Positions 49,730 to 58,068 of a DNA stretch of 64,000 bases are shown here, piece by piece (the first letter of the stretch is position 1; each line of letters begins with the position of its first letter). The notes below the pieces were generated by a model. That model worked only from the letters and a program-made list of their open reading frames with translations, had not been told where the DNA came from and made no database searches. This DNA comes from Thalassobaculum sp965228445 (GTDB lineage: Bacteria; Pseudomonadota; Alphaproteobacteria; Thalassobaculales; Thalassobaculaceae), in contig OZ245813.1 in the NCBI GenBank assembly GCA_965228445.1, positions 2,418,001 through 2,482,000 of the forward strand, in the 5' to 3' direction. The position numbers and the translations under genes were made by a program.

Positions 49730-52390
49730 ATGTCCGTTACGGGAACGGCACAGCTCGACCACGAAAATTCCTCAGGTTCCGACGAGCCCGAAACGAGCGC
49801 GCCCCGCAAGACCGGGGGCTTCGGCATTGCCGGACGGTTGGGGACGGCCTTCGCGGCCACGACCCTGCTCACCGTCCTGACGGCAGGTGTCGCCTGGTTT
49901 GCGTTTTCCAACGTCGAGAGCACGCTGACCACCGTGACCGACGAGGCGATGCCGGCGGTGACCAGCAGCCTCCAGCTCGCCGCCAGCAGCTCGGCCGTCG
50001 CCGCCGCCGCCCCGAGCCTCGTGTCGGCCAAGACCGACGACGAGCGCCAGGCCATCCGCGACGAGCTCGCGACCAAGCAGCAGGAGCTGGCGGTCCGGCT
50101 GCAGGCCCTGCGCGCCACCGGCGCCGACGTCTCGACGCTGACGGAACTCTCCGACACCCTGTCCCAGGCGATGACCGATCTCGACTCCGCGGTCCTGCGC
50201 CGGGTCGACGCCAAGGCGATGCTCGGCCAGGCGATCCAGACCGTGTCCGAGGTCAACAACCAGTTCCAGATCGACGTTCAGCCGATGATCGCCGATGCAA
50301 GCGAACGCATGGTGAAGACCGGCGAAGAGGCGATCGAGGCGACCACCTCCACGGTCGGCGACCTGCTCGGCACCCACATGACGGCGCTGAAGGACATCCT
50401 GACCCTGGCGGGTTCGGGCCAGAAGATGCTGGGCATGCTCGCCCGGGTCGCCAGCACGGTCGACCTGGAGCTGCTGGCTCGCGAGGAGGCGAAGTTCAAG
50501 GACCTCGCCACCGAGATGCAGTATTCGGTGACCAGCGCCCCCGATACCGAGGACGGCAACCGCTTCCGCAACGCCGCGCTCGAGCTGATCGACCGCGGCA
50601 CCGGCGACAACTCCGCCTTCGAGATCCGTCGCAAGGAGATCAACTGGGTCGAGCTGACTCCCGAGCAGTTCGACGAGACCCAGCGTCAGCGCGAGGAGCT
50701 CGACGCCGCCCTGCCGGCGATCGCCGAGGCGTTCGAGCAGTCGGTCAATCCGCTGGTCGGCGAAGCCCAGCGCAACATGGCCTTCGCCGGGCGCGACCTG
50801 GCCATCGGCTCGCGCAAGCTGATCGGCGGGCTGGTTCAGGACGACGTGCGCGAGTTCCAGCTCATGCTGGAGGCCGCCGCCACGTCCAACCTGATCATCG
50901 GCACGCTGAATGCGGCCGCCGGCGCTGAATCCCCGCGCCACCTGGACAGCATCAGCCTCGAATTCACCATGGCCCTGTCCATGCTGGAGGAGATCCGGGC
51001 CGAGGTATCCGGCATCGAGCGTCTGGCCGGCCTGCTGCCGAGCCTGTCCGCCATCCTGGACCTCGGCAGCGACGAGGAGGGTGTGTTCGAGCGCCGCAAG
51101 GCGATGCTCGCGGCCGAGAGCGATGCCGACACCGCCCTGGCCCGCGCCCGCGACGTGTCCGGCGCGTTCGGCACCGCCGTCGCCCAGATGGTGGAGACCG
51201 CGACCGCCGATGCCAACGCCACCGCCGACGCGGCCAAGGAGACCATCAACGAGAGCCGGATGATGATCCTCGCCCTGGCCGCGGCCAGCGTCGTGGCGGC
51301 GATCCTGATCGGCCTCATCGTGGTGTGGCGCGGCGTCGTGCAGCGGCTGACCGCTCTGGCCGACGTGATGCGTCGCCTGGCCGACGGCGAGCTGGATGTC
51401 GAGGTCGACACCTCGGGCTCCGACGAGATCACCGCCATGGCCGGAACCGTCCAGGTCTTCCGCGACAGCGCCAAGGAAGTCGAGCGCCTGCGGGCCGACC
51501 AGCTCGAGTCCGAGCGCCGGGCGTCGGACGAGCGGCAGCGCCAGCGGGTCGAACTGGCCGACGCGTTCGAGAGCCGGGTGAAGGGCATCGTCGACCGCCT
51601 CGGGGCCGCCTCGCGCGGCATGGCCGAGACGGCGAAGAAGATGGCCGCCGGCGCCGGCGACGTCCGCGAACGCTCGACCGCCGGCGTCGGGGCCGCCCAG
51701 CAGACCTCGTCCAACGTGCAGACCGTCGCCGCGGCGGCGGAGGAGCTGTCGGCGTCGATCGTCGAGATCTCCAACAAGGTCAGCGAAAGCTCGGCCCGGG
51801 CCCGCGAGGCGGCGGACCAGGCGGACGCGACCAACCGCACGGTGGAGACGCTGGAGCAGTCGACCAACCGGATCGGCACGGTCGTCACCCTGATCCAGGA
51901 CATCGCCGAGCAGACCAACCTGCTGGCGCTGAACGCCACCATCGAGGCGGCGCGGGCCGGCGAGGCCGGCAAGGGCTTCGCGGTGGTCGCCTCGGAGGTG
52001 AAGTCGCTGGCCAGCCAGACCGGCAAGGCGACCGAGGAGATCACCGTGCAGATCAAGTCGGTGCAGGACGGCGTCGCCGCCGCGGTCACCGCGATCCGCG
52101 AGGTCTCCGAGGCGATCCGCGAGATCGACGGTCACGTGACCGCCATCGCCGGCGCGGTCGAGGAGCAGGGTGCCTCCACCCAGGAGATCGCCCGCTCCAG
52201 CCAGGAGGCCGCGACCGGCACGGACGACGTCACCCGGACCATCGAGATGGTCTCCACGGTGGCCAACGACACCGGCCATCAGGCCGAGGAGGTGCTCAGC
52301 TCGGCGACCCTGCTGGCCGAGGATTCCTCGGTGCTCGACCGCGAGGTCGAGGGCTTCCTGCGCCAGGTGCGCGGCGGCGGCCAGAGCTGA
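49730..52390 (+). CDS. Methyl-accepting chemotaxis protein with long extracytoplasmic domain
   Basis: An 886-residue chemoreceptor. TM1 is at about 37-57; a helical, alanine-rich periplasmic region of about 450 residues follows; TM2 is about 512-530 (MMILALAAASVVAAILIGLIVV), then a HAMP domain, and a signalling domain whose tip has EQTNLLALNATIEAARAGEAGKGFAVVA. Most family members are near 550 residues, so the sensory part is unusually large. ATG at 49730 has AGGAG 8 bp upstream. A T-tailed terminator follows. Ligand unknown. Confidence 0.92.
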   Translation: MSVTGTAQLDHENSSGSDEPETSAPRKTGGFGIAGRLGTAFAATTLLTVLTAGVAWFAFSNVESTLTTVTDEAMPAVTSSLQLAASSSAVAAAAPSLVSAKTDDERQAIRDELATKQQELAVRLQALRATGADVSTLTELSDTLSQAMTDLDSAVLRRVDAKAMLGQAIQTVSEVNNQFQIDVQPMIADASERMVKTGEEAIEATTSTVGDLLGTHMTALKDILTLAGSGQKMLGMLARVASTVDLELLAREEAKFKDLATEMQYSVTSAPDTEDGNRFRNAALELIDRGTGDNSAFEIRRKEINWVELTPEQFDETQRQREELDAALPAIAEAFEQSVNPLVGEAQRNMAFAGRDLAIGSRKLIGGLVQDDVREFQLMLEAAATSNLIIGTLNAAAGAESPRHLDSISLEFTMALSMLEEIRAEVSGIERLAGLLPSLSAILDLGSDEEGVFERRKAMLAAESDADTALARARDVSGAFGTAVAQMVETATADANATADAAKETINESRMMILALAAASVVAAILIGLIVVWRGVVQRLTALADVMRRLADGELDVEVDTSGSDEITAMAGTVQVFRDSAKEVERLRADQLESERRASDERQRQRVELADAFESRVKGIVDRLGAASRGMAETAKKMAAGAGDVRERSTAGVGAAQQTSSNVQTVAAAAEELSASIVEISNKVSESSARAREAADQADATNRTVETLEQSTNRIGTVVTLIQDIAEQTNLLALNATIEAARAGEAGKGFAVVASEVKSLASQTGKATEEITVQIKSVQDGVAAAVTAIREVSEAIREIDGHVTAIAGAVEEQGASTQEIARSSQEAATGTDDVTRTIEMVSTVANDTGHQAEEVLSSATLLAEDSSVLDREVEGFLRQVRGGGQS

Positions 52391-52415
52391 TCCACAGCGT
52401 CATCGCCTGACGGCG

Positions 52416-52443
52416 AAAGGGCGGGAGAGATCCCGCCCTTTTT
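52416..52443 (+). terminator. Rho-independent terminator after chemoreceptor gene
   Basis: AAAGGGCGGGA (52416-52426) pairs perfectly with TCCCGCCCTTT (52431-52441) around a GAGA loop and is followed by TT, completing a T5 run. It lies 25 bp after the stop. Confidence 0.9.
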
Positions 52444-52460
52444 GCGTTCACGTCCGACCC

Positions 52461-52582
52461 GCCCTTCGACACGCCCCGGCCGTTGGCCGGGGCCGCTCAG
52501 GGTGAGGTCTTTTTAGCTTTGATCCATCTACCATTCTCAACGACTTCCCCCTGAGCAGCCCCGCAGGGGCGTGTCGAAGGGC
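52461..52582. repeat. Dispersed inverted repeat family A, copy 2
   Basis: Outer arms GCCCTTCGACACGCCCC and GGGGCGTGTCGAAGGGC flank inner arms GCTCAGGGTGAGG and CCCCCTGAGCAGC. Same layout as the copies at 33521 and 57901. Here a hairpin CCCCGGCC...GGCCGGGG is inserted beside the left arm. It lies between the chemoreceptor terminator and the convergent lyase gene. Confidence 0.85.
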
Positions 52583-52600
52583 CGAAGCCGTGTGGAAAGG

Positions 52601-53779
52601 TCAACCCAGCGCCGCTTCCAGTTCCGCGATCAGATCGTCGCCATCCTCGATGCCGACCGACAGCCGCACCAGCCCGTCGGAGATGCCGAGCGCCTCGCGG
52701 ATCTCCTGGGGCACGCTGGCATGGGTCATGATCGCCGGGTGCTCGATCAGGCTCTCCACCCCACCGAGGCTCTCCGCCAGGGCGAACAGCTCGCAGCGTT
52801 CCAGGAACCGGCGGGCGTCGTCCAGCCCGCCCTTCAGTACTGCCGTCACCATGCCGCCGAAGCGGGTCATCTGCCGCTTGGCGAGATCGTGCTGCGGATG
52901 GCTGGCGAGACCGGGGTAGTAGACCTTCTCCACCTTCGGATGGGCTTCCAGGAAGGCGGCGATCCGCTCGGCATTGTCGCAGTGCCGCTCCATGCGCACC
53001 GGCAGGGTCTTCAGCGCGCGCAGCACCAGGAAGCTGTCGAACGGGCTGGCGACCGAGCCGACCGCGTTCTGCAGATAGCCGAGCTTGTCGCGCAGCATGT
53101 CCCGGCCCTCGGCCACCACGGCCACGCCGCCGACCACGTCGGAATGGCCGTTCAGGTACTTGGTGGTGGAGTGCATGACGATGTCGATGCCGAGATCGAG
53201 CGGCCGCTGCACATAGGGCGAGCAGAAGGTGTTGTCGCAGACCGTGATCAGGTCGTGCCTCTTGGCGAACTCGGCGATGGCGGCGAGGTCGACCAGCTTC
53301 AGCAGCGGATTGGTCGGGCTCTCCACCCAGATCATCCTGGTCTTCTCGGTGACCGCCGCCTCCAGCGCCGACAGGTCGGACAGGTCGACGAAGCTGAACT
53401 CGAGCCCGGACGAGCGCCGGCGCACGTTCTCGAACAGCCGGTAGCTGCCGCCGTAGAGGTCGTCCATGGCGATCACGTGGTCGCCGCTGTTCAGCAGCTC
53501 CAGCAGGGTGCCCATGGTCGCCAGGCCCGAGGCGAAGGCGAAGCCCTTCTCGCCGTTCTCCAGGTCGGCGATGCAGGCCTCCAGGGCGAAACGGGTCGGG
53601 TTCTGGCTGCGCGAATACTCAAAGCCCTTATGGACGCCCGGGCTCTCCTGCACATAGGTGGAGGTGGCGTAGATCGGCGTCATGATCGCGCCGGTGGTCG
53701 GATCCGGGCTCTGGCCCGCATGGATGGCGCGGGTGGCGAAACCCGGGCGGTTGCGCCCGGCTTTGGTCGTGTCGGTCAT
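52601..53779 (-). CDS. Cystathionine gamma-lyase-type Cys/Met metabolism PLP enzyme
   Basis: A 392-residue enzyme. It begins with FATRAIHAGQSPDPTTGAIMTPIYATSTY, the Cys/Met metabolism signature; PLP is held by the Lys of MHSTTKYLNGHSD, with YSRSQNPTR, FASGLATMGTLLEL and VCDNTFCSPY also conserved. It forms or breaks cystathionine; paired with a cystathionine beta-synthase it most likely works as gamma-lyase in reverse transsulfuration (homocysteine to cysteine). Starts 14 bp after the upstream gene. Confidence 0.9.
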   Translation of the reverse strand: MTDTTKAGRNRPGFATRAIHAGQSPDPTTGAIMTPIYATSTYVQESPGVHKGFEYSRSQNPTRFALEACIADLENGEKGFAFASGLATMGTLLELLNSGDHVIAMDDLYGGSYRLFENVRRRSSGLEFSFVDLSDLSALEAAVTEKTRMIWVESPTNPLLKLVDLAAIAEFAKRHDLITVCDNTFCSPYVQRPLDLGIDIVMHSTTKYLNGHSDVVGGVAVVAEGRDMLRDKLGYLQNAVGSVASPFDSFLVLRALKTLPVRMERHCDNAERIAAFLEAHPKVEKVYYPGLASHPQHDLAKRQMTRFGGMVTAVLKGGLDDARRFLERCELFALAESLGGVESLIEHPAIMTHASVPQEIREALGISDGLVRLSVGIEDGDDLIAELEAALG

Positions 53780-53793
53780 GAAAGCTCCGTTCG

Positions 53794-55164
53794 TCAGCCG
53801 ACGGATCGGCGGATGTGATTGATCAGGTCGACCTTGGTGATCATGCCGAGGAACGTGTCCCCGTCCATCACCATCGCGACCTGGTTGCGGCGGAACAGAT
53901 CCAGCACCTCGTCCACCGGACGGTCGACGGAGATCACGTCGAGCTGCCCGGTCATGTGCTTGGACACCGGCTCGCCGAAGACCTCCGGCTTGTCGTAGAC
54001 CGCCAGCAGGATGTCCTCCTCGTCGAGGATGCCGACGGCCCGCCCGTCCTCGATCACCGGCACCTGGCTGACCTCGTTCGCCCGCATGCGGTTATAGGCG
54101 GTGTTCACGGTGTCCTGCGGCCCGACGGAGATCACCCGGCCCTGGTCGGCGCGGAACATGATCAGGTCGCGCAGGTCGCCGGTGTTCTCCCGCGCGGTCA
54201 GCCCCTGCTCCAGCAGCCAGGCCGCGTCGAAGGCCTTGGACAGGTACTTGTTGCCGGTATCGCAGACGAAGGTGACGACATTCTTCGGCTCGGTCTGCCG
54301 GCGGCACCATTTCAGCGCGCCGGCCAGCAGGGTGCCGGTCGAACTGCCGCCCAGGATGCCCTCGGTGCGCAGCAGGTCGTTGACCGCGGCGAAGGCCTCG
54401 GCGTCGTTCACGACCACGCCATCGTCGATCACGGCCAGGTCCAGGTTCGGCGGGATGAAGTCCTCGCCGATGCCCTCCACCAGCCAGGAGCCGCCCTCGT
54501 ACTTCACCTCGCCGGTCTCCACCGCCGGGGCGACCACCGAGCCTTCCGGGTCGGCGACGACGACCTTCAGGGCCGGGTTCTTCGATTTCAGGAACCGCCC
54601 GGTGCCGGAGATCGTGCCGCCGGAGCCGACACCGGCGACCAGGGCGTCCACCTTGCCGTCCATCTGCTGCCAGATCTCCGGGCCGGTGGTGGTCTCGTGG
54701 GCGGCGGGGTTGGCCGGGTTGTCGAACTGGCTCGCCCAGAACGCGCCGGGGGTCTCCTTCACGATCCGCTCGGCCATGTCCTGGTAGTATTCCGGATGGC
54801 CCTTGGGCACGTCGGAGCGGGTCAGGCGCACCTCGGCGCCGAGCGCGCGCAGGTGGCGGATCTTGTCGGCGCTCATCTTGTCCGGGATCACCAGGACCAG
54901 CCGGTAGCCCTTCTGCGCCGCGACCAGGGCCAGGCCCAGGCCGGTGTTGCCGGCGGTCGCCTCGACGATGGTACCGCCCGGCTTCAGCCGTCCGTCGCGC
55001 TCAGCGGCCTCGACGATGGACAGGCCGATCCGGTCCTTGATCGAGCCGGCCGGGTTCTGGTTCTCCAGCTTGACGAACAGCCGGCACGGACCGGTGTCCA
55101 GTTTCGTGAGTTCCAGCATCGGGGTGTTGCCGATCATCGACAGCACCGACGTCACGGGCGCCAT
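53794..55164 (-). CDS. Cystathionine beta-synthase with C-terminal CBS pair
   Basis: A 456-residue protein. Residues 1-320 are a fold-type II PLP synthase: K43 in NPAGSIKDRIG, EATAGNTGLGLALVAAQKGY and the phosphate loop GVGSGGTISGTG. The C-terminal 120 residues are two CBS domains (VGPQDTVNTAYNRMRAN... and VISVDRPVDEVLDLF...) as in eukaryotic and some bacterial cystathionine beta-synthases; there is no N-terminal heme domain. It condenses serine and homocysteine. The gamma-lyase gene follows. Confidence 0.92.
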   Translation of the reverse strand: MAPVTSVLSMIGNTPMLELTKLDTGPCRLFVKLENQNPAGSIKDRIGLSIVEAAERDGRLKPGGTIVEATAGNTGLGLALVAAQKGYRLVLVIPDKMSADKIRHLRALGAEVRLTRSDVPKGHPEYYQDMAERIVKETPGAFWASQFDNPANPAAHETTTGPEIWQQMDGKVDALVAGVGSGGTISGTGRFLKSKNPALKVVVADPEGSVVAPAVETGEVKYEGGSWLVEGIGEDFIPPNLDLAVIDDGVVVNDAEAFAAVNDLLRTEGILGGSSTGTLLAGALKWCRRQTEPKNVVTFVCDTGNKYLSKAFDAAWLLEQGLTARENTGDLRDLIMFRADQGRVISVGPQDTVNTAYNRMRANEVSQVPVIEDGRAVGILDEEDILLAVYDKPEVFGEPVSKHMTGQLDVISVDRPVDEVLDLFRRNQVAMVMDGDTFLGMITKVDLINHIRRSVG

Positions 55165-55287
55165 TATGGTCTCCCTGGCCGCGTTTCTCTCCGCGGCCCA
55201 TATAGGGGCGGGGGCCGTCCGGTGAAAGCGCTAGCCGCGCGCGAGATCCGTTCCCGACGATCACCAGCGCCGGCCAACCTCCTGGAG

Positions 55288-55315
55288 CACGATCAGATGT
55301 GTCCCTCTGATCGTG
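55288..55315. repeat. Perfect 10-bp inverted repeat
   Basis: CACGATCAGA (55288-55297) and TCTGATCGTG (55306-55315) are perfect inverted repeats with an 8-base loop; ATTTTC follows on the plus strand. It lies 8 bp after the end of the unknown protein gene and 123 bp before the cystathionine beta-synthase start, both on the minus strand. In that direction no T-tract follows, so the site may be an operator or attenuator-like hairpin rather than a standard terminator. Confidence 0.55.
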
Positions 55316-55322
55316 ATTTTCT

Positions 55323-56459
55323 CTAGTCGAGAATCCGGTAGATCAGCGACAGCAGGTCGTGCAGCGGGTCGTATTTCAGGCGGCCGCCGAAATGCCGGTC
55401 GGTGATGAAGCGTCGGACCTCCGACGCGTGATCGAGCCGCGACAGCTCGTCCCCGAGTTCGTTGAACACGTCCGAGGCGTGGCCGAGAAAGGCGATGAAC
55501 GGTCCGGGGCTGCGCTTCTCCACGAACAGGGCGGTATAGGCGTCGTTGTATTCCAGCAGGCGGTTGCGGGCCCGCTGCCAACGGTCGCGCACCTTGTGCC
55601 GGACCCCGTCGCGGATCTCCTCCAGCAGCTTGCGGTTGCCGGGCGGCACCATGTCCGTCGGCGTCGCCGAATGGGTCAGCCAGGTCGCCAGCTCGCGCAC
55701 CCTCCCCTCCAGCCGGGCGAGGCGGTAGTCGTAATAGATCACGCCCTTCCAGGAATGCAGCGCCTTGGGCGCGTCCTGGGTCGACAGCTCCATGGCATCG
55801 AGGATCGGCTTCAGCCCCTCCATGTCCTTGGCTTCCCAGATCTTCTGTACCAGCGAGCGGAGCCGGACCTGGGTCTTGGTGGCATCGGCGCCGCCGAAGG
55901 CGAATTCGACGATCGGGCGGAACCGGCGCATGACATGCTCGCGGATGAGCCGCCACTCCTCCTCCTCGATGTCGAAATAGCCCAGATGCGGCGCCAGCCC
56001 CTCGGCCTCCAGCCGGTCGCGCATCAGGAACGGGTCGAGGGACGGCAGGCTGTCGAGGATCTGGATGACGTCTCGGTCGCGGATGTAGTCCGCCATCTTG
56101 CGGCTGCGGTCGAAGCCGAGCTGGAAGGCCATCGCCTCGTCGAACTGCGGGTCGCCGGCGAAGATCGACTTGCCGCCCTCGAAGGCGTTCGTCTCGTTGA
56201 AGGCGAAGTACAGCTTGGTGCCGATCCGGTTGCTGCGGTCCTTCTGGTAGTTCGGATCGATCAGCGCCTGCTTGATGAAGATGATCCGGTGCAGTTCCGG
56301 GTGCCGGAACAGGTGCTCGTCGCGCGGTGCGCCCTCGGCCATGATCGCCCGGTGCAGCCGGTCGACGTTGAACACGCGGGTCGAACCGGAATTGAGCTCG
56401 CTCGCCAGATAGGAGGCGGCGAGCTTGTCGCTGTCGACGAGTTTGGAGGAATCCAGCAT
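55323..56459 (-). CDS. Conserved hypothetical protein, unrecognised
   Basis: A 378-residue soluble protein without signal or membrane segment, rich in charged and aromatic helices. It contains LYFAFNETNAFEGGKSIFAG, a region rich in repeated basic/acidic pairs, and ends in a helical segment KYDPLHDLLSLIYRILD. I do not recognise a domain or catalytic motif. ATG at 56459 has AAGGAT upstream; the frame is open much further but overlaps the opposing M20 gene and is not plausible. It diverges from the M20 peptidase. Confidence 0.7.
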   Translation of the reverse strand: MLDSSKLVDSDKLAASYLASELNSGSTRVFNVDRLHRAIMAEGAPRDEHLFRHPELHRIIFIKQALIDPNYQKDRSNRIGTKLYFAFNETNAFEGGKSIFAGDPQFDEAMAFQLGFDRSRKMADYIRDRDVIQILDSLPSLDPFLMRDRLEAEGLAPHLGYFDIEEEEWRLIREHVMRRFRPIVEFAFGGADATKTQVRLRSLVQKIWEAKDMEGLKPILDAMELSTQDAPKALHSWKGVIYYDYRLARLEGRVRELATWLTHSATPTDMVPPGNRKLLEEIRDGVRHKVRDRWQRARNRLLEYNDAYTALFVEKRSPGPFIAFLGHASDVFNELGDELSRLDHASEVRRFITDRHFGGRLKYDPLHDLLSLIYRILD

Positions 56460-56622
56460 CCGGCGATTATCCTTCAACGCAGGGACCAGGACTATAGGCG
56501 GGGTTGACGAGGTTTCGCCAGTTCCGGCGCCACCCCGGCCGTGATCCGGTTTCGCCATCTTGTCCGCCGCCCGCCGGCCGTCGTTAGATGAGACCGATCC
56601 CTCAACCCGCCCGGACCCCGAC

Positions 56623-57885
56623 ATGCCCAGCCAGGACACGGATCTCAGGACCGAGATCTGCCGCACCATCGATGCGCGCCGCGACGAGTTCATCGCGCTG
56701 CTGCGGGACTTCCTGCGCATCCGCAGCGTCAATCCGCCGGGCGACATGCGCGAGGCGGCGGACTTCGTGCGCGGGATCCTGGACCGCTTCGGCGTGCCGC
56801 ACCGCACGCTCGCCGCGCGCGAGGACATGCCGAACATCGTCGGCCGCTGGGACGCCGCCTCGCCGGGGCGGCATCTGGTCCTGAACGGGCATATGGACGT
56901 GTTTCCGGCCAGCGCAGAGAAGCTCTGGGCAGCCGACATCGACGGCGACCGGATCGTCGCCCGGGGTGCCTCGGACATGAAGACCGGGACGCTGGCCTCC
57001 ATCCTGGCCTACGGCCTGCTGCACCCCTATCGCGATCGGCTGCACGGTGCCCTCACCCTCACCGTGGTCTCGGACGAGCAGTCGGGCGGGCGCTACGGCA
57101 CGAAATACCTGTTCGACGCGCATGAGGACGTGGTGACCGGCGACTGCTGCCTGAATGGCGAGCCGACCGGTCTCGACACGCTGCGGTTCATGGAGAAGGG
57201 AACCCTGCGCTTCTCTATGGGCGCGACCTCGATCGGCGGCCATGGCGGCTATCCGCACCGCGCCCCGAACCCGATCGAGCAGATCACCGCCGCCGTCCAT
57301 ACGATCTACCAGCGCTTCCATCGCAAACTCGCCGACCTGCCGCCGGAGATAGACGCCATTCTCACCTCGCCGGACAGCATTGCCGCCGCAGATCGCAGCC
57401 TCGGCGTGGGGGCGGCCGACAACGCCCGGCGGATCACCGTGAATGCCGGCATAATCCAGGGCGGCCTGAAGGCGACCCAGATCCCCACGGAATGTACCGT
57501 CCACATGGACATGCGCTTCCCGGTCGGCGTCGACCGCGACGCGATCCGGACCGAGCTGGAGGAGATCGCGGCCGAATTCGGCGTGACCCTGTCGGTGAAC
57601 GAGGACCATAGCTATCCGGCCAGCAGCACCGATCCGAACGGCGAGATGGCGACGATCCTGCGCGACAGCATACGCGAGCTGACCGGCAACGACGCCCCGC
57701 CGGTCTGCAGCCTGGGCGGCACCGACGGCCGCTACTGGCGCTGGCGCGGCATTCCGACCGTGATCTGCGGGCCGTCCAACCTGTCCATGGGCAGCGACAG
57801 CGAGCACGTCACCCTGGACGAGGCGATCGCGGTGATGAAGCTGCACGCGGTCTGCGCGGCGGAGTATCTGAGCCGGGCCGGTTAG
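56623..57885 (+). CDS. M20-family metallopeptidase (ArgE/DapE-like)
   Basis: A 420-residue enzyme of the ArgE/DapE/ACY1/CPG2 family. Metal and catalytic residues are visible: H90-M-D92, D118 in ARGASDMKTG, and E152 in SDEQSGGRYG; the dimerisation domain begins near GHGGYPHRAPNPI. Family members deacylate N-acyl amino acids or cleave dipeptides; substrate unknown. ATG at 56623 fits the length; frame open upstream. Confidence 0.87.
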   Translation: MPSQDTDLRTEICRTIDARRDEFIALLRDFLRIRSVNPPGDMREAADFVRGILDRFGVPHRTLAAREDMPNIVGRWDAASPGRHLVLNGHMDVFPASAEKLWAADIDGDRIVARGASDMKTGTLASILAYGLLHPYRDRLHGALTLTVVSDEQSGGRYGTKYLFDAHEDVVTGDCCLNGEPTGLDTLRFMEKGTLRFSMGATSIGGHGGYPHRAPNPIEQITAAVHTIYQRFHRKLADLPPEIDAILTSPDSIAAADRSLGVGAADNARRITVNAGIIQGGLKATQIPTECTVHMDMRFPVGVDRDAIRTELEEIAAEFGVTLSVNEDHSYPASSTDPNGEMATILRDSIRELTGNDAPPVCSLGGTDGRYWRWRGIPTVICGPSNLSMGSDSEHVTLDEAIAVMKLHAVCAAEYLSRAG

Positions 57886-57900
57886 AGCACGATTGGGTCG

Positions 57901-58025
57901 GCCCTTCGACACGCCCTGCGGGCTGCTCAGGGTGAGGTCGGAAATGGTTTATGCCGACCTCGCCCATAAATTTTCATGACCTCGCCCTGAGCAGCCTCCG
58001 CATCCGCGGGGGCGTGTCGAAGGGC
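57901..58025. repeat. Dispersed inverted repeat family A, copy 3
   Basis: Outer arms GCCCTTCGACACGCC and GGCGTGTCGAAGGGC; inner arms GCTCAGGGTGAGGTCGG and CTCGCCCTGAGCAGC. The copy includes a central stretch with GACCTCGCCC twice. It follows the M20 stop (TAG at 57883-57885) by 15 bp and precedes the convergent ThDP enzyme end. Confidence 0.85.
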
Positions 58026-58068
58026 GGCGAGGTCGGATGGCAGATGGAACCGCCATCCGACCCCCAGG

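Noticed and set aside
49772..52279. 835-codon open frame antisense to the chemoreceptor gene
   Set aside because: Shadow frame from high third-position GC; composition is R/G/H-rich with no domain, while the plus strand is a clear chemoreceptor.
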